From: Coix lacryma-jobi var. lacryma-jobi
Lineage: Eukaryota; Streptophyta; Magnoliopsida; Poales; Poaceae
Length of the DNA stretch: 64,000 nt
NCBI GenBank assembly: GCA_009763385.1
Contig: CM019823.1
Coordinates: 43,085,828-43,149,827 of the forward strand
Direction: 5' to 3'
The translations under genes were made by a program, and so were the position numbers. Below the pieces are notes generated by a model that saw only the letters and a program-made list of their open reading frames with translations, was not told the origin of the DNA and did no database searches. Shown piece by piece: positions 1 to 11,723 of this stretch (positions are counted from its first letter, which is position 1; the number at the start of each line of letters is the position of its first letter).

Positions 1-690
1 AATGCAGATCGGGGCTGATTGCCACTCACCCACTCTACACTCATTTGTGACCTGCTTAGCTAGGATATGTGCTATTTGATTACAAGCTCCATTTGCATAC
101 ATCAGAGAAAAATCATGAAAGCCTAAGCGAGTCTACTGTTATACGCCGCTTTGTTGAGGGCTTCCTTCTTAGCAGTAAAAAGTCCACTTTTCCTTCTCAA
201 CTTTTGCGAAAGTTTGATTTTTCTCCGTAAACTCTAAGCACGATAAAAAAACCTTTCTCAACTTTTAAAACAATACAACTTACCTCTCTATGTGGTTTTG
301 ATGGTGGTTTTGCTACAGTAACCGTGATTTTATTAATGTAACGATGGTTTTGTCTTTTTCTTTTTTTATTTATTTCTTTTGAATCTTTAAAAAATCATAG
401 TAAGTCATAGAAAAATCATAAAATAAAAAATTCAATTTTTTTTTTATTCCTAATGGGTAGATCTACACAGCGAATATATAATATGATATAATTTAGTATA
501 AAGTTTCTATTGTAGCTTTAGATCTATGCTTTTCTGTAAATAAGATAAATTTATAACTAAGTTATACATGATCCAAGGAGTATAATTTTTTTACTACAGT
601 TCAAACATATAATAATTAGTCCACCATAAAAATTTCACTATAATTGGAGTATAGAAATTGAAGCGATTGATTATTCCAATTAATTCCATA

Positions 691-948
691 TTCCCTCCAT
701 ATAGGAAATAGATGTCGTTTAGGACAACAACACAGTATCCAAAGCATAACTTTGACCACTTATTTCTTTGAAACTATTTGTTGTAAAGTGGTATATGTAT
801 ATTTTTATGAAAGTACTTTTTAAGATAAATTTATTTATATAATTTTTGCATCTCTAAACTCAACAATTTAAAAATTATTCATGATTTATATTCTCAATGT
901 TTGACTCAAACCTTGTCCAAACGACATCTATTTCCTATGTGGAGGAAA
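691..948. mobile_element. Stowaway-type MITE (Tc1/mariner-like), 258 bp
   Basis: The element is bounded by TA on both sides (689-690 and 949-950). It starts TTCCCTCCATATAGGAAATA and ends with the near-reverse complement. The body (AAACTATTTG, GTATATGTATATTTTTATG, ATTCATGATTTATATTCT) matches a second 258-bp copy at 31,535-31,792. It sits at the apex of the surrounding foldback element, so it probably inserted into the loop. Confidence 0.85.
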
Positions 949-1324
949 TACAGTAATATGCTTTTATTTAATTAATTAGAATAATTCATAGCTGCAGTTT
1001 CTATAGTGCAATTATGACGTAATTTTTATGGTATGGTAATTATTGTATTCTTAAATTGTAAAAAAAATCATACTCATTGGATCATGTATAACATAGTTAT
1101 AAATTTATTTTAATTATATAAAAGTATTTACCTAGAGCTACAACCAAAACTTTATACTAAAGTCTACCATATTATATATTCAGTGTGTAGATCTACTCAT
1201 GTGGAGTCTAACAAAATTAGATTTTCTATTTTATGATTTTTCTCGGATTTACTATGATTTTTTAAAGATTTAGCAAAAATAAATAATAAAAAGAAAAAGA
1301 CAAAATCACTGTTACTGTAGCAAA

Positions 1325-1418
1325 ACCACGGTCCAAAATCACCTAGGAAGGTAAGTTGTATTGTTTCAAAAACCACGGTCCAAAATCACCTAGGAAGGTA
1401 AGTTGTATTGTTTCAAAA
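1325..1418. repeat. Tandem duplication of a 47-bp unit
   Basis: The unit starting ACCACGGTCCAAAATCACC occurs twice in direct tandem (from 1325 and from 1372) within the right arm of the foldback element. The left arm has the corresponding sequence only once, so the duplication arose after the inverted repeat formed. Confidence 0.85.
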
Positions 1419-1555
1419 GTTGAGGGAGGTATTTTATCTGATTTTGTATTTCAAAATTAAATTTTCGCAAAAGTTGAGAGAAAAAATGAACTGTTTCGTT
1501 CTTTGTATACCTCTCCCTCCCATACTCCAGATCTAGGGCCTAATGGGTACCACAA

Positions 1556-2093
1556 CACTAGTAGTGAACCCGCCTTTAGTCCCGGTTTCAAACCCCCTTT
1601 AGTCTCAGTTTTAGCAACCAGGATTGTCAATCCGGGACTAAAGGTCTCACCTTTTAGTCCCGGGTCTAAAACCGGGACTAAAGGCCACCCTGAAAAAAAA
1701 TTATCTACGCTTTGTGAGATTCGAACGCTCACCTCATACATAACTCACTTACCAACTCAATTGCACAACTCATGTGATATAGTTCTGAACGCTCTCTTTT
1801 TGAATTTACTCGTGAGAGACCTTTAGTCCTGGATGAAATACCTTTAGTCCGAACTGGTAACATCAACCGGGACTAAAAGGTGACCTTTTATTCCTGGTTA
1901 GTGTTACCAACCGGGACTAAAGGGTTATGACTCTTTAGTCCGGATTAGAGACACCAACCGAGACTAAAAATTAACTTTTAGTCCCGCTTGGTAACTCAGT
2001 CTGGGACTAAAAGTCTTTTAATCCTGAACAAAAAAAATACCGGAACTAAAGCTCAAACCTGATATAGATGAAAAGTCTTTTTTTCTACTGGTG
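1556..2093. mobile_element. Short non-autonomous CACTA-like element (538 bp)
   Basis: It begins CACTAGTAGTGAACC and ends TTCTACTGGTG, so both tips fit a CACTA terminus, and it is flanked by the 3-bp direct repeat CAA (1553-1555 and 2094-2096), the size expected for CACTA transposition. The interior is built from inverted and direct copies of TTTAGTCCCGG, the subterminal motif type seen in grass CACTA elements. The small open frames in it are low-complexity products of these repeats, not genes. Confidence 0.75.
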
Positions 2094-2369
2094 CAAGCAT
2101 GCTGCAGAATGGCGTGGCACGTCAACGAGCGCACGAGTTTTCCTTCCAGTTTGCAACTGAAAACTGTCTTTTCTAACACATACAGTAGTTTCTAAAAATA
2201 GTTTCTATGAAGAAGCAAATTTAAGATACAACACAAATAAATAAGATTAGCATTCAGCTAGCTTACAGGCTGCTATTATACTTGCTCGGCCCTATAAAAA
2301 GTTTCTCTCATTTTTTTCTCTCTCATCAATAATTATCTAGCCACATCAGCAAAATGCTTATATGACAAT
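2094..2369. other. Noncoding spacer between two CACTA-type elements
   Basis: AT-rich, with no ORF, RNA gene or repeat that I recognise. It ends in the AAT target duplication of the large CACTA element. Confidence 0.6.
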
Positions 2370-2629
2370 CACTACCGGAGACAGGCTCTTTGCCGAGCGT
2401 CCGGCGCTTTGCCGAGGGCTAAAACACGGGCACTCGGCAAAAGAGCCCTTTACCGAGGGCCAACCCTCGGCACCATACGAAACTCGGCGACAATTCCTAC
2501 GCCGAGGGTCCGACTCTCGGCGATGTCTGGCTCTCGGCAAAGAAAACCTATGCCGAGAGCCGAACCCTCGGCGTAGAATGCACCTCGGCAAACGTAACCC
2601 TCGCAAACGGCTCCCCCTGCGCCGTTACC

Positions 2630-3807
2630 TGTTAGGGCTCTCGGCAAAGGCTTGAATTTTTTTTTTGGTAAACTTTATGCCGAGAGCCATGACCCTGGCT
2701 CTCGGCATAAGTGCTCTTTGCCGAGGGCTTTAGGAAGCTCTCGGCAAAGCATATATATTTTTTTTTGTTTTTTTGCTCCCAATTTTTTCTGTGGCCTTGC
2801 TACAGTACTACAAGCCAAGATTTCAAATTTGAAGTGTTTTCCATAAATCTTGCTATATTTCGTGCATTTTCTTTAATTTGATGATTTTTTCCGCGGGACG
2901 CACGTTTGAACTGCAGGTGCATGAAATAATAAAACTCAGCGATTCGAAAAATGGTATTCATTCTTCAGAGGGTATTTCGACACCGTATCCAGGGACAGGC
3001 ACGGAGACTCGACCGTCTCGTGCACGAGAAACGGCGACCAAGTTGCGTGATATTAGATTTAAAATTATTAAAAATACAAACAAAGTCAGAAAATCATGAA
3101 AATGGACGAGTGACCTTGACATCGCATGTAGAGGCTCTGAAAAAAATTTGGGAATGTTTGGAGCATGTGGTGGCGCAAGATGGTTGAAACCCTGAGATCT
3201 CCGGATAGCCTCACATGCGATGATATGCGGACATCTCAGGGTTTCATCCATCTTGCGCCACCACTTACTCGAAACATTCCCAAATTTTTTTCATAGCCTC
3301 TACATGTGATGTGAAGGTCACCCGTCCATTTTCATGATTTTCTGACTTTGTTTGTATTTTTAATAATTTTAAATCCAATATCACGCAACTTGGTCGCCGT
3401 TTCTCGTGCACGAGACGGTCGAGTCTCCTCGCCTGTCCCTGGATACGGTGTCGGAATACCCTCTGAAGAATGAATACCATTTTTTGAATCACTGAGTTTT
3501 ATTATTTCATGCACCTACAGTTCAAACGTGCGTCCCGCGGAAAAAATCATCAAATTAAAGAAAATGCGCGAAATATAGCAAGATTTATGGAAAACACTTC
3601 AAATTTGAAATCTTGGCTTGTAGTACTGTAGCAAGACCACAGAAAAAATTGGGAGCAAAAAAACAAAAAAAAATATATGCTTTGCCGAGAGCTTCCTAAA
3701 GCCCTCGGCAAAGAGCACCTATGCTGAGAGCCAGGGCCAGGGCTCTCGGCATAGAGTTTACCAAAAATAAAATAAAATACAAAGCCTTTGCCGAGAGCTT
3801 AACATCT
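2630..3807. repeat. 1.2-kb near-perfect inverted repeat inside the CACTA 5' region
   Basis: Arms of about 570 bp (2630-3199 and 3232-3807) are reverse complements with only scattered mismatches; the loop is about 30 bp. Paired landmarks are GGTAAACTTTATGCCGAGAG against CTCGGCATAGAGTTTACC at the base, CGACCGTCTCGTGCACGAGA in the middle, and GGCGCAAGATGG against CCATCTTGCGCC near the apex. A transcript through it would fold into a long double-stranded RNA. Confidence 0.9.
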
Positions 3808-3869
3808 GACTCTCGGCATAGGTTCCTCTTTGCCGAGGGCCGCCCGATCCGGCCCTCGGCAAAGACCGC

Positions 3870-4900
3870 AACCACTTAAAAAAAATGCGCGCCCGGCTGG
3901 CCCACTACACAAACCAGCCGAGCCAGCCAGCAACACACGCGCGCCGCCGCCGCTGCCGCCTCGCCCCGCCGGTGCCCTGCCGCCGGCGCCCCGCGCCCCG
4001 CCCCCGCCCCTCGCCCTGCCGTCGGCGCCCGCCGCGCCCGCGTCTCGCCCAGCCGGCGGCCCCTGTCGGTGCTGCCCCGCCGGCGGCCCTATCGGTGCTG
4101 CCCCGCGTCTCGCCCCGCAGGCAGTAGAGGAGGAGGAGGAGGAGGAGGAGAGCAGTAGAGGAAGAGGAGGAGGAGAAGGAGAAGAAGCAGAGCGGGAGGA
4201 GGAGGAGGAGAAGGTGAGGAGACTGTTGTTGCCTTCGCCTCGACCCCGAGTTCGTCCGCTCCGTCGTCGTCGATCGCCCCACGTAGTAAGTAGTAGTTGT
4301 TAGTAGTAGTGGTATGCATGTGAATGTATGTGGATATCGGCCATCGTGCAAGAAGTATGTGGATGTCAGCCATCGTGTCGTATATATGTGGATGTCGGCC
4401 ATCGTGCCGTTGTTTCTTGCAAGTTTCGAAACCTCACCGTGCAGGGGAGGTTCTGCCGAAATTTCTAATTGATACTATCTTTTTTGTCTTTTCTGTAGGA
4501 GGAGGACCTGTCGGGGCCAAGCCGGAGATCCTCGGCGACCTCGATCGTCTTGGTCGTCGTCGCGGGTCTGCCTGCACCGCTTCGCCTCGCCACTGCACCG
4601 ACTCGCCACTGCGCCGCTAGCCTGACTCCACCGGCACCCTAGGTATAAATAGCGTCTCCTCCCAGAAAAGGGTCGTAGGTCATTGAACCCAGTTAGGCAT
4701 CTCCCGTCCGAAAGAGATACGGCTGGAGGTATGCAGGTCTCTGCATATCGATAACCGTATCTGTTTCGGATTGTCCACGTTACTTGGACAGCCCGCAGAT
4801 GCGTCGATGAGGCTAGTTCCCATGGTCTGGCCCGATTCGAGATGGAGTTTCTGCATCACCTCCCTGTTGTTCTCCGGATACACACTCTCCCTACAGGGAC
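3870..4900 (+). other. GC-rich leader of the CACTA transposase gene
   Basis: A CCG/GCC-rich stretch (3890-4120) and a GAGGAG microsatellite (4128-4212) precede the transposase. Frames open here are low complexity on both strands. It probably holds the promoter or untranslated first exon; a pyrimidine tract ending TTCTGTAG at about 4498 could be a splice acceptor. No recognisable domain. Confidence 0.4.
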
Positions 4901-5083
4901 GTGTATCTTGAGAACATCGGGGAGGTGCTGCCGAAATTCTGTCTCGGCTCGGGGCAGACAATGGGAACTGGCTTCATGTACACATCCGCGGGTGGGATTA
5001 GGACCTATCCTCACCTATTAGATGATAGTAGGATGGAAGTACTCGGAGGTAGATATGTAAGTACTCGGATGGATGACAGTAGG

Positions 5084-8000
5084 ATGGATGACCGTCAGTG
5101 GATGTACTCGGGCCGTAGAAGCAGAAGTGATTTCACCGATGAATGGTTGCGCAAGACAGATGCTTTCTTGAACAATGCATTTGGCGCGTCTTGGCGAGGA
5201 GAGATCAAAGTGTTGTGCCCATGCAGCAGATGTGGGAACCAGAGAAGGCAAGACAAGGAGAACATGGCTAAACATCTTGTGAACAATGGATTCACGCCGG
5301 ACTACACCCGGTGGATCTACCATGGTGAAGCACATCGTTTGAGAGTGGAGGCAGTGCGACCACGTCTGGAGGACTTTGATGCTGATGCGGGGGTAGCAGA
5401 CATGTTAGATGACTTCCAAGAAGCACAGTACGCTGAAGGACGTACGGAGGAGGAGATGGAGAAGACCACAAAAGCGTTTTACGAGATGATGTCTTCGGCA
5501 CAGAAACCCCTTCACGATCGGACAACGGTTTCTCAACTGGATGCCATTGGCCGTGTGATGGGGTTCAAGTCCCAGTTCAACCTGAGTCGAGATACGTTCG
5601 ATGGTATGTTGGCCCTATTTGGTAGCATGCTTCCGGACGGCCACATATTGCCAAAGAGCCTGTACGAGTCACAGAAACTGCTTCGTGCCCTGAAGATGTC
5701 GTATGAGCAGATACATGCTTGTCCAAATGGGTGCGTCCTCTTCAGGAAAGATCTCACGGATGCAGGTTACTGTCCGAAGTGTAAAGCGTCGAGATACATG
5801 GAGGTAGACGATGGTGAAGGCCCGAAGAGGCAGCTTTCTATCCCCATGAAAGTCCTGCGTTACCTACCGTTCACAGCGAGGATCCAACGTCTCTACATGA
5901 CCGAGGAATCCGCGAAACAGATGACATGGCACAAACAGGGTACCCGATACAATCCTGAGAAGTTGGTACATCCCGCCGATGGTGAAGCATGGGCCCACTT
6001 CGATCGCATCCATCATGACAAAGCTAGAGAGGCTCGTAATGTTCGTGTTGCGTTTGCAACGGACGGTTTCAATCCCTATGGACTCATGGCTGTCCCGTAC
6101 ACCTGTTGGCTCGTCTTCGTTATCCCCCTCAATCTCCCACCCGGCGTCCTATTTCAACGTCATACTATCTTCTTGTCGTTGATAATTCCTGGACACCCGG
6201 GGAATAACATGGGTGTGTACATGGAGCCTCTGATTGATGAATTGGAAACTGCTTGGAATGAAGGGGTATTGACATACGACCGAGCTTCAAGGTCTAACTT
6301 CACAATGCACATCTGGTACCAGTACTCACTGCATGACTACCTGGCATATGGGATATTCTGTGCCTGGTGTGTCCATGGCAAGTTCTCATGCCCAGTTTGT
6401 AAGATAGCTACGAGATTTATCTGGTTGAAGAAGGGTGGCAAGTATTCGGCGTTCGACCAACATCGACAATTCTTGCCTCTTGACCATCCTTTCAGACGGG
6501 ACACCAAGAACTTTACCAAAGGTGTCGTGGTGAGAGATCCTCCACCTCGGATGCTGACCGGTGCCGAGGTTCATGCTCAGATAGATGCTCTCCAGTTCAA
6601 CGAAACAGACGGTCGTTTTGCGGGGTATGGTCAGGAGCATATGTGGACTCATAAGTCAGGCTTGGAAAGACTCCCTTATTATGACGATCTTCTTCTGCCA
6701 CATAACATTGATGTAATGCACACTGAAAAGAACATCGCTGAGTCGCTTTGGGGAACACTCATGGACACTGAAAAGTCCAAGGACAACCCTAAGGCTAGAC
6801 TAGACCTGGCACTGTTGTGCGATAGACCAAAGCAAGAGATGCTGCCTCCTCAGCCCGGCAGGAGATGGACACGGCCCAAGGTCGATTTCGTCTTGGGCAG
6901 GCCACAAAGGAAAGAAATACTTCAGTGGATCCAGACATTGACATTCCCTGATGGATATGCAGCGAATCTAACGAGAGGAGTCAACTTATCTACTCTGCGA
7001 GTCCTAGGGATGAAGAGTCATGACTTCCACGTATGGATCGAATGGCTTCTTCCGGCGATGGTTCGAGGCTATGTTCCTGAGCCTATGTGGGTTGTCCTGG
7101 CAGAGTTGAGCTATTTCTTCCGCCAGCTATGTGCCAAGGAGATATCTCGGTCTGTCATTGATGACTTGGAGAAAGCTGCACATGTGTTGCTCTGTAAGCT
7201 GGAGAAAATCTTTCCACCAGGCTTCTTCACTTCGATGCTTCATTTGATCGTACACCTCCCAAATGAGGTTCGAATGGGAGGGCCTGTGCAATGGCGTTGG
7301 TGCTTTCCAGTCGAGAGAAATATGAAGACTCTTCGCAAGAAATGTAGAAACAAAGCCAAAATTGAGGCTTCCATTGTAGAGGCATTCATTCTGGAGGAGG
7401 TGTCCAACTTCACTGAAGAATACTACTCTGAGAACCTTCCTAGCGTGCATAATCCACCCCCTCGTTACAATGCTGGAGAAAATGAATCGAGTCTTAGCCT
7501 TTTTCGAGGCCAACTCGGCACGGCAAGTGGATCCACAGTTAAGCAGTTGAACTATGAAGAGTGGCGAAAGATCATGCTATACGTGCTTACCAACCTTGAT
7601 GAGTTGGATCCGTACATGGGGTAAGTTGTTATCTATCTTCATCCAATTCGTCGTCACTTTCCAACACCATTCTTTTTGTTTCGTACAGTGAATTTCTTCA
7701 TTTGTTCTCGAATGGACCAAGGCCTCTTTCTGATGCGGCAGCTGAAACCCTAATTGCAAATGGTGCGGGGCAAGGGAGGCCTGATTTCATTTCTTGGTTC
7801 CGACAGAAGGTACCGTCCTACCAAGGTCGTACTTAGTCTGACGTTCCAACTTGCTCTTACGTTCTGACCGTATAACGATATATCTTGCGTCACCTTGCAG
7901 GCTTAAACTGATGCGTCTATGAGTCAAGAGCTGAGACAGGTTGCAAAAGGCTTTGACCGTAGGGTCAAGTCATTTAACGGTTACGACGTGAATGGATTTT

Positions 8001-8686
8001 GCTTCCACACATCAAGCTACGAGCAGAGTCGGCCCAATCGAAAAACCACAAATAGCGGAGTTTGTACTCCAGGCAATGACAACCGTGACTACTATGGAAG
8101 AATTGAAGAATTATACGAACTTTCATTTCACGGTGAAAAGCCTTTGAATCCTGTCATGTTCAAATGCCATTGGTTCGATCCTGGAAGAACGAGGCTGACA
8201 CCTAATCTTGGGCTTGCCGAAATTCGACAGGATTCTGTCTATCCAGGCTCCGATGTGTATATTGTGGCTCAACAGGCCACGCAGGTTTATTACACGCCAT
8301 ACGCGTGCAAAAGCAAAGAGCATCTCTTGGGTTGGTATATTGTGCACAAGATATCACTACATGCTAAACTACCTCTCCCCAATGATGAGAATTATAACTT
8401 CAACACAAACACGTATGACGGTGAGTTCTTTCAAAAATCTGGGTTGCAAGGGACGTTCACGACAGACTTAACCGAAGCGATGGAAATGGAAGTAGAGAAT
8501 GATGACGAGGACGCTGGGGATGAGGTGGTAAATGCGAAGGACATAGAAATGCTAGAACGATTCCGTTTAGGCCAAGCAAATGAAGACGACGACCTGTCTT
8601 CGGATACTGAGGAGTACTTAGACATGGTTGACAGTGATGAGGAGACTCATGCTCCAGCTAATCCGGATGATCCAGATTATTTCTAA
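5084..8686 (+). CDS. CACTA TNPD-type transposase (Transposase_21, DUF4218, DUF4216)
   Basis: This is the DDE-type transposase of the CACTA element, expected to act in the nucleus on its own termini. Exon 1 (5084-7620) starts at MDDRQWMY, the usual start of grass TNPD; the frame is open back to 4901. The domains in order are an N-terminal transposase-associated zinc motif (CPCSRCGN ... HL), the Transposase_21 core with FATDGFNPYG and IIPGHPGNNMG followed by a CxxC knuckle (SCPVCK), NIDVMHTEKN, then a DUF4218-like region (about 7020-7420). Exon 2 is 7689-7809, with GT/AG sites and phase kept. Exon 3 (7901-8686) carries the DUF4216 motif YYGRIEELYEL and an acidic tail. An in-frame TAA at 7904-7906, just after the acceptor, replaces what is probably CAA, so full-length protein is not expected unless splicing or readthrough avoids it. 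Confidence 0.9.
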
Positions 8687-8807
8687 TACATGTAATATTA
8701 TGTTATATTTTTAGGATCTATTGGTTTATTTATATTGCATATATTTGGTTATGTTATTTCTAATACAACATTGTTTGTTCTTTTTAAATGCAGGAGGTCG
8801 AGGCAAG

Positions 8808-10863
8808 ATGCCGGGAGGACGTCAGAGACGGTTGAGTTGGTTGTACCGCAGCTCGCAGGCCGACGGGCCCTCGACGAGGAGTGGCCGCCGCCGGAGGGAG
8901 CCGTCTCCACAGGAGGAGGAGGAGGAGGAGGAGGAGGAGGAGGAGGAGGAGGTCGAGGAGGAGGTGCCGGCCACGCCCGAGGCCCAGCGGCAGGAGGAGG
9001 CACCATTGGCCGAGGAGGACGAGCAGGAGGAAGACGAGGTGGACGGGTGTTCGGGTGCCTCAGGGGTGTCCACGCCCTACTTGAGAGGTCCCGCCAGCCT
9101 CCCGGCGTTGCCGCCACGTGCCCGACGCCCAGTGATCATGCCCATCGGACAAAAGTACATGTTCTAACTACCTGTTCGTACGATGAGACTCAAAATAGAA
9201 ATAGAAGCTAATAATCTTTTTTAATCACTTGTGCAGGTCATGGAACTTTGTGGGGCCTAAAGGCCGCAAACCCAATGGCATCCTGGGTCTCCTGTGCCGC
9301 GAGCACTACCCCGGCATAGTACAGTATGCCGGGAGGCACGAGCCGGCCTACACCTTTGACCACTACAGCGTCGCCTCAGACCCAGACTTCCCCAACAAGG
9401 CGGCGCGGGTTAGAGCGGAGCTGTGGGTAAGTCTTCGTCAAAAAATATCAAATTCATCATATTTTTTCTTTAATTACTGTCTCGCCTCATATTGTGTCTG
9501 CATGCAGAACTACTTCAAGTGCGAGCCGGGGAAGGAGGTAGTGGCGGAGGTGACGGCTACCCGGGCTTGTAGGAAGCTCGTCACCGACATGATCCACGAG
9601 GCGAGACTGCAGGCCATAATTACCTACAACGCCACGGTCTTGGCCACGAGGGTGACGAAGGCCCAGGCGAGAGGCATGACGTTGGGCCGGGCGCAGTTCT
9701 TGCAGGTAAATGATTTCTTTTGAGATTTAGCTTTTGGTACTTTTCATCTGATGCTTAGACGTGAAATACTTGATGATGTGCAGATGATCCCCCAATGGTG
9801 CCAGTCGTTTCCCGAGTGTTGGGTGATGATCATGGACCGGTGGCTATCCGAAGAGTGGGCGGCCCACCACGCCGAGGCCCGGGAGGCGCGTCTGCAGATG
9901 CCAGGTGTACCACACCACCAGGGCAACCGCAACCTCGCCGAGTACGCACAAGCTTAGGTACGTGAAAGACTTTATCAATTTCTCGATCAAATGTTGTCTG
10001 ATTGCTAATCATCTTGTTGTCTTCCTCGCAGTCGGAGGCACACGGTGGCCAGCCTTGCGGCACGGTGGAGGCATACGCCATGTCCCACAAGGGCAAGGCC
10101 ACGGCAGCGGAGACCTCCTACAACCCCGACGATCCCGCCGACGCGTACACCAACTCCAGCGTCCACTCCCGCCTCACTGACTACTCAGAGGCGGCAAGGG
10201 CGGTCCATAGGGACGCCTTTGATCCCGCCACCGCGGACCTGGACGGGAGCATCGTCATGAGGATTGGAGGAGGGAAGAAGCACGGGCGGTTCTGGCTTGG
10301 CGACAGCGTCATCGACACGGCCTCCACTCCCACTCTGTCCCAGCTCCGAGCACAGAGCATGAGCGGGAGCGTCCCCATACGCCCACGCCCGTCGCCTGCG
10401 CAGTCGCGGGTCGCCGAGCTCGAGGTTATTTCTATTTAACTCATCGTACATTGATCTTTAAATGTTTGCATTGTTCTAACATTCACTTTGTATTATCGCA
10501 GGCCCGCCTGGAAAGAGAAAGGCAGGAGCGCCAGGTGTCCGAGACCCAGATGCGGTCACAGATGTCGGCCCAGATGGAGGCTCAAGCTAAGCAGATGGCG
10601 GAGCTCATCGCCTTCATGGCCTCCCAGGGCATGGCCGTGCCCCAGACGCTCATGGCTCCTCCACCGCCGCCTCTGGACCCCAGAGCTGCTCCTGTGAGTA
10701 TCAATACTTCAGTGTTTCATTTTTTCATTTCCTTGTCTGACATGACCTTTTGCAGCCTCCTCCGTCAGAAGGTTCGAACAACTGCCACGCTCCTGGATGG
10801 AACCCGACCGGGGGTCAAGCAGGCGGCAGTTCTCAGGGGTGGCTCGGTTGGGCGGGGGTGTAG
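8808..10863 (+). CDS. CACTA second gene, Transposase_24 / TNPA-like DNA-binding protein
   Basis: Seven exons join in phase: 8808-9154, 9237-9426, 9508-9705, 9784-9957, 10,032-10,424, 10,502-10,693 and 10,756-10,863, all with GT..AG introns, for about 533 codons. The N-terminus is a low-complexity acidic segment (poly-Glu from GAG repeats). The core reads SWNFVGPKGRKPNGILG, then CREHYPGIVQY, then NYFKCEPG and RACRKLVTDMIHEAR, which I recognise as the plant Transposase_24 (Ptta/En/Spm) family. A later NPDDPADAYTNSSVHSRL segment and a C-terminal Gln/Glu coiled coil (RERQERQVSETQM) follow. TNPA proteins of this class bind subterminal repeats, here presumably TGCCGAG. Exon 4 ends in TAG (9955-9957) directly before the donor, where related proteins seem to have Trp, so the gene is probably broken by one substitution. 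Confidence 0.8.
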
Positions 10864-11099
10864 TAGATTGAACTTTGGACTATCCTCATGTGTCACTGAA
10901 GTCTCATGTTATTGAACTATGTGATGTGAACTATGTGATTTGAGGACATATATGTTATTGAACTATGTGATGTGATATATATATATGTTCTGTGACGTGA
11001 AATGTGATATATATGTGATATGTGATATGTGATGAATGTGATATATATCTGTGTGATAGTGTCGGAGAAAAGGAAAAACAGAAGTGGAACACAAAAAAT

Positions 11100-11720
11100 T
11101 GAAATTTACCCAGCTTTGCCGAGGGTTGCTCTCGGCAAAGAGGCCCTTTGCCGAGGGCCATGACTATAACCCTCGGCAAAGCTGAACCAGAAAGCCATTT
11201 CCCAGCTTTGCCGAGGGCCATGACCAAAGCCCTCGGCAAAGCTGGGGAGACCTACCGTAATTTCCAAGGCTTTGCCGAGGGCTTGGGCCATAGCCCTCGG
11301 CAAAGTCCGAGGTTTGCCGAGCGCCGGCTAAGCTAGCCCTCGGCGAAGAGGTCCCGAAAAAAAATATTCAAAATTTCTTTGCCGAGAGCTGATCCCGGAT
11401 AACCCTCGGCACAGAAAAATAATAATAATAAAATTTATCTCTTTGCTGAGAGTCCGGCTCTCGGCACACGTAACGCCTTTGCCGAGAGTCGGCTTAGCCC
11501 TCGGCAAACCTACCGTCAATAGGGACCGCCGTTAACGGCCACTTTTCTTTGCCGAGAGCCGGTCGGGACCCTCGGTAAAAGGTTTGCCGAGAGCCCGATA
11601 AATGGCCCTCGGCAAAGGCTCCTTTGCCGTGAGGTTTTTTGCCGAGAGCAGCCCTCGGCGTAGGCTTCGCCGAGCGCCAGATGGTCTTTGCCGAGTGCTA
11701 AGCAACCGTTTCCAGTAGTG
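11100..11720. repeat. 3' subterminal repeat region of the CACTA element
   Basis: At least fifteen copies of TTTGCCGAG or CTCGGCAAA are arranged as imperfect inverted pairs up to the TAGTG tip. No coding potential. The density mirrors the 5' subterminal region. Confidence 0.9.
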
Positions 11721-11723
11721 AAT

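Larger units (their letters stand above)
180..1500. repeat. Long foldback (inverted-repeat) element
   Basis: Two AT-rich arms of roughly 500 bp are inverted copies of each other. The left arm (about 180-690) opens with CTCAACTTTTGCG and continues through ACAATACAACTTACCT and GTAGATCTACAC. The right arm (about 949-1500) carries the reverse complements in reverse order. The apex is occupied by a separate Stowaway MITE. I see no coding sequence. The outer ends are approximate and no target duplication was identified. It could be a large foldback or MULE-type MITE; the superfamily is not determined. Confidence 0.7.
2370..11720 (+). mobile_element. CACTA (En/Spm) DNA transposon, 9.35 kb, both genes present
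   Basis: The left tip is CACTACCGGAGACAGG and the right tip is CCGTTTCCAGTAGTG. The 3-bp target duplication AAT lies at 2367-2369 and 11,721-11,723. Both subterminal regions are dense in TTTGCCGAGGGC and its complement CTCGGCAAAG (about 2390-3850 and 11,110-11,700), the presumed binding sites of the TNPA-type protein. Inside, in order, are a 1.2-kb hairpin, a GC-rich leader, a TNPD-type transposase gene and a second Transposase_24-type gene, both on the plus strand. Each gene carries a single premature stop, so the copy is close to autonomous but probably not so. Confidence in class and borders is high; function is inferred from family knowledge. Confidence 0.95.

Noticed and set aside
1705..1775. 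tRNA-like T-arm (GTGAGCGTTCGAATCTCAC on the minus strand)
   Set aside because: No acceptor stem, D-arm or anticodon arm can be paired; the segment is part of the small CACTA-like element.
8749..9211. Poly-Gly, poly-Pro and poly-Arg frames around 8,900-8,960
   Set aside because: Alternative readings of a GAG microsatellite within exon 1 of the CACTA second gene.
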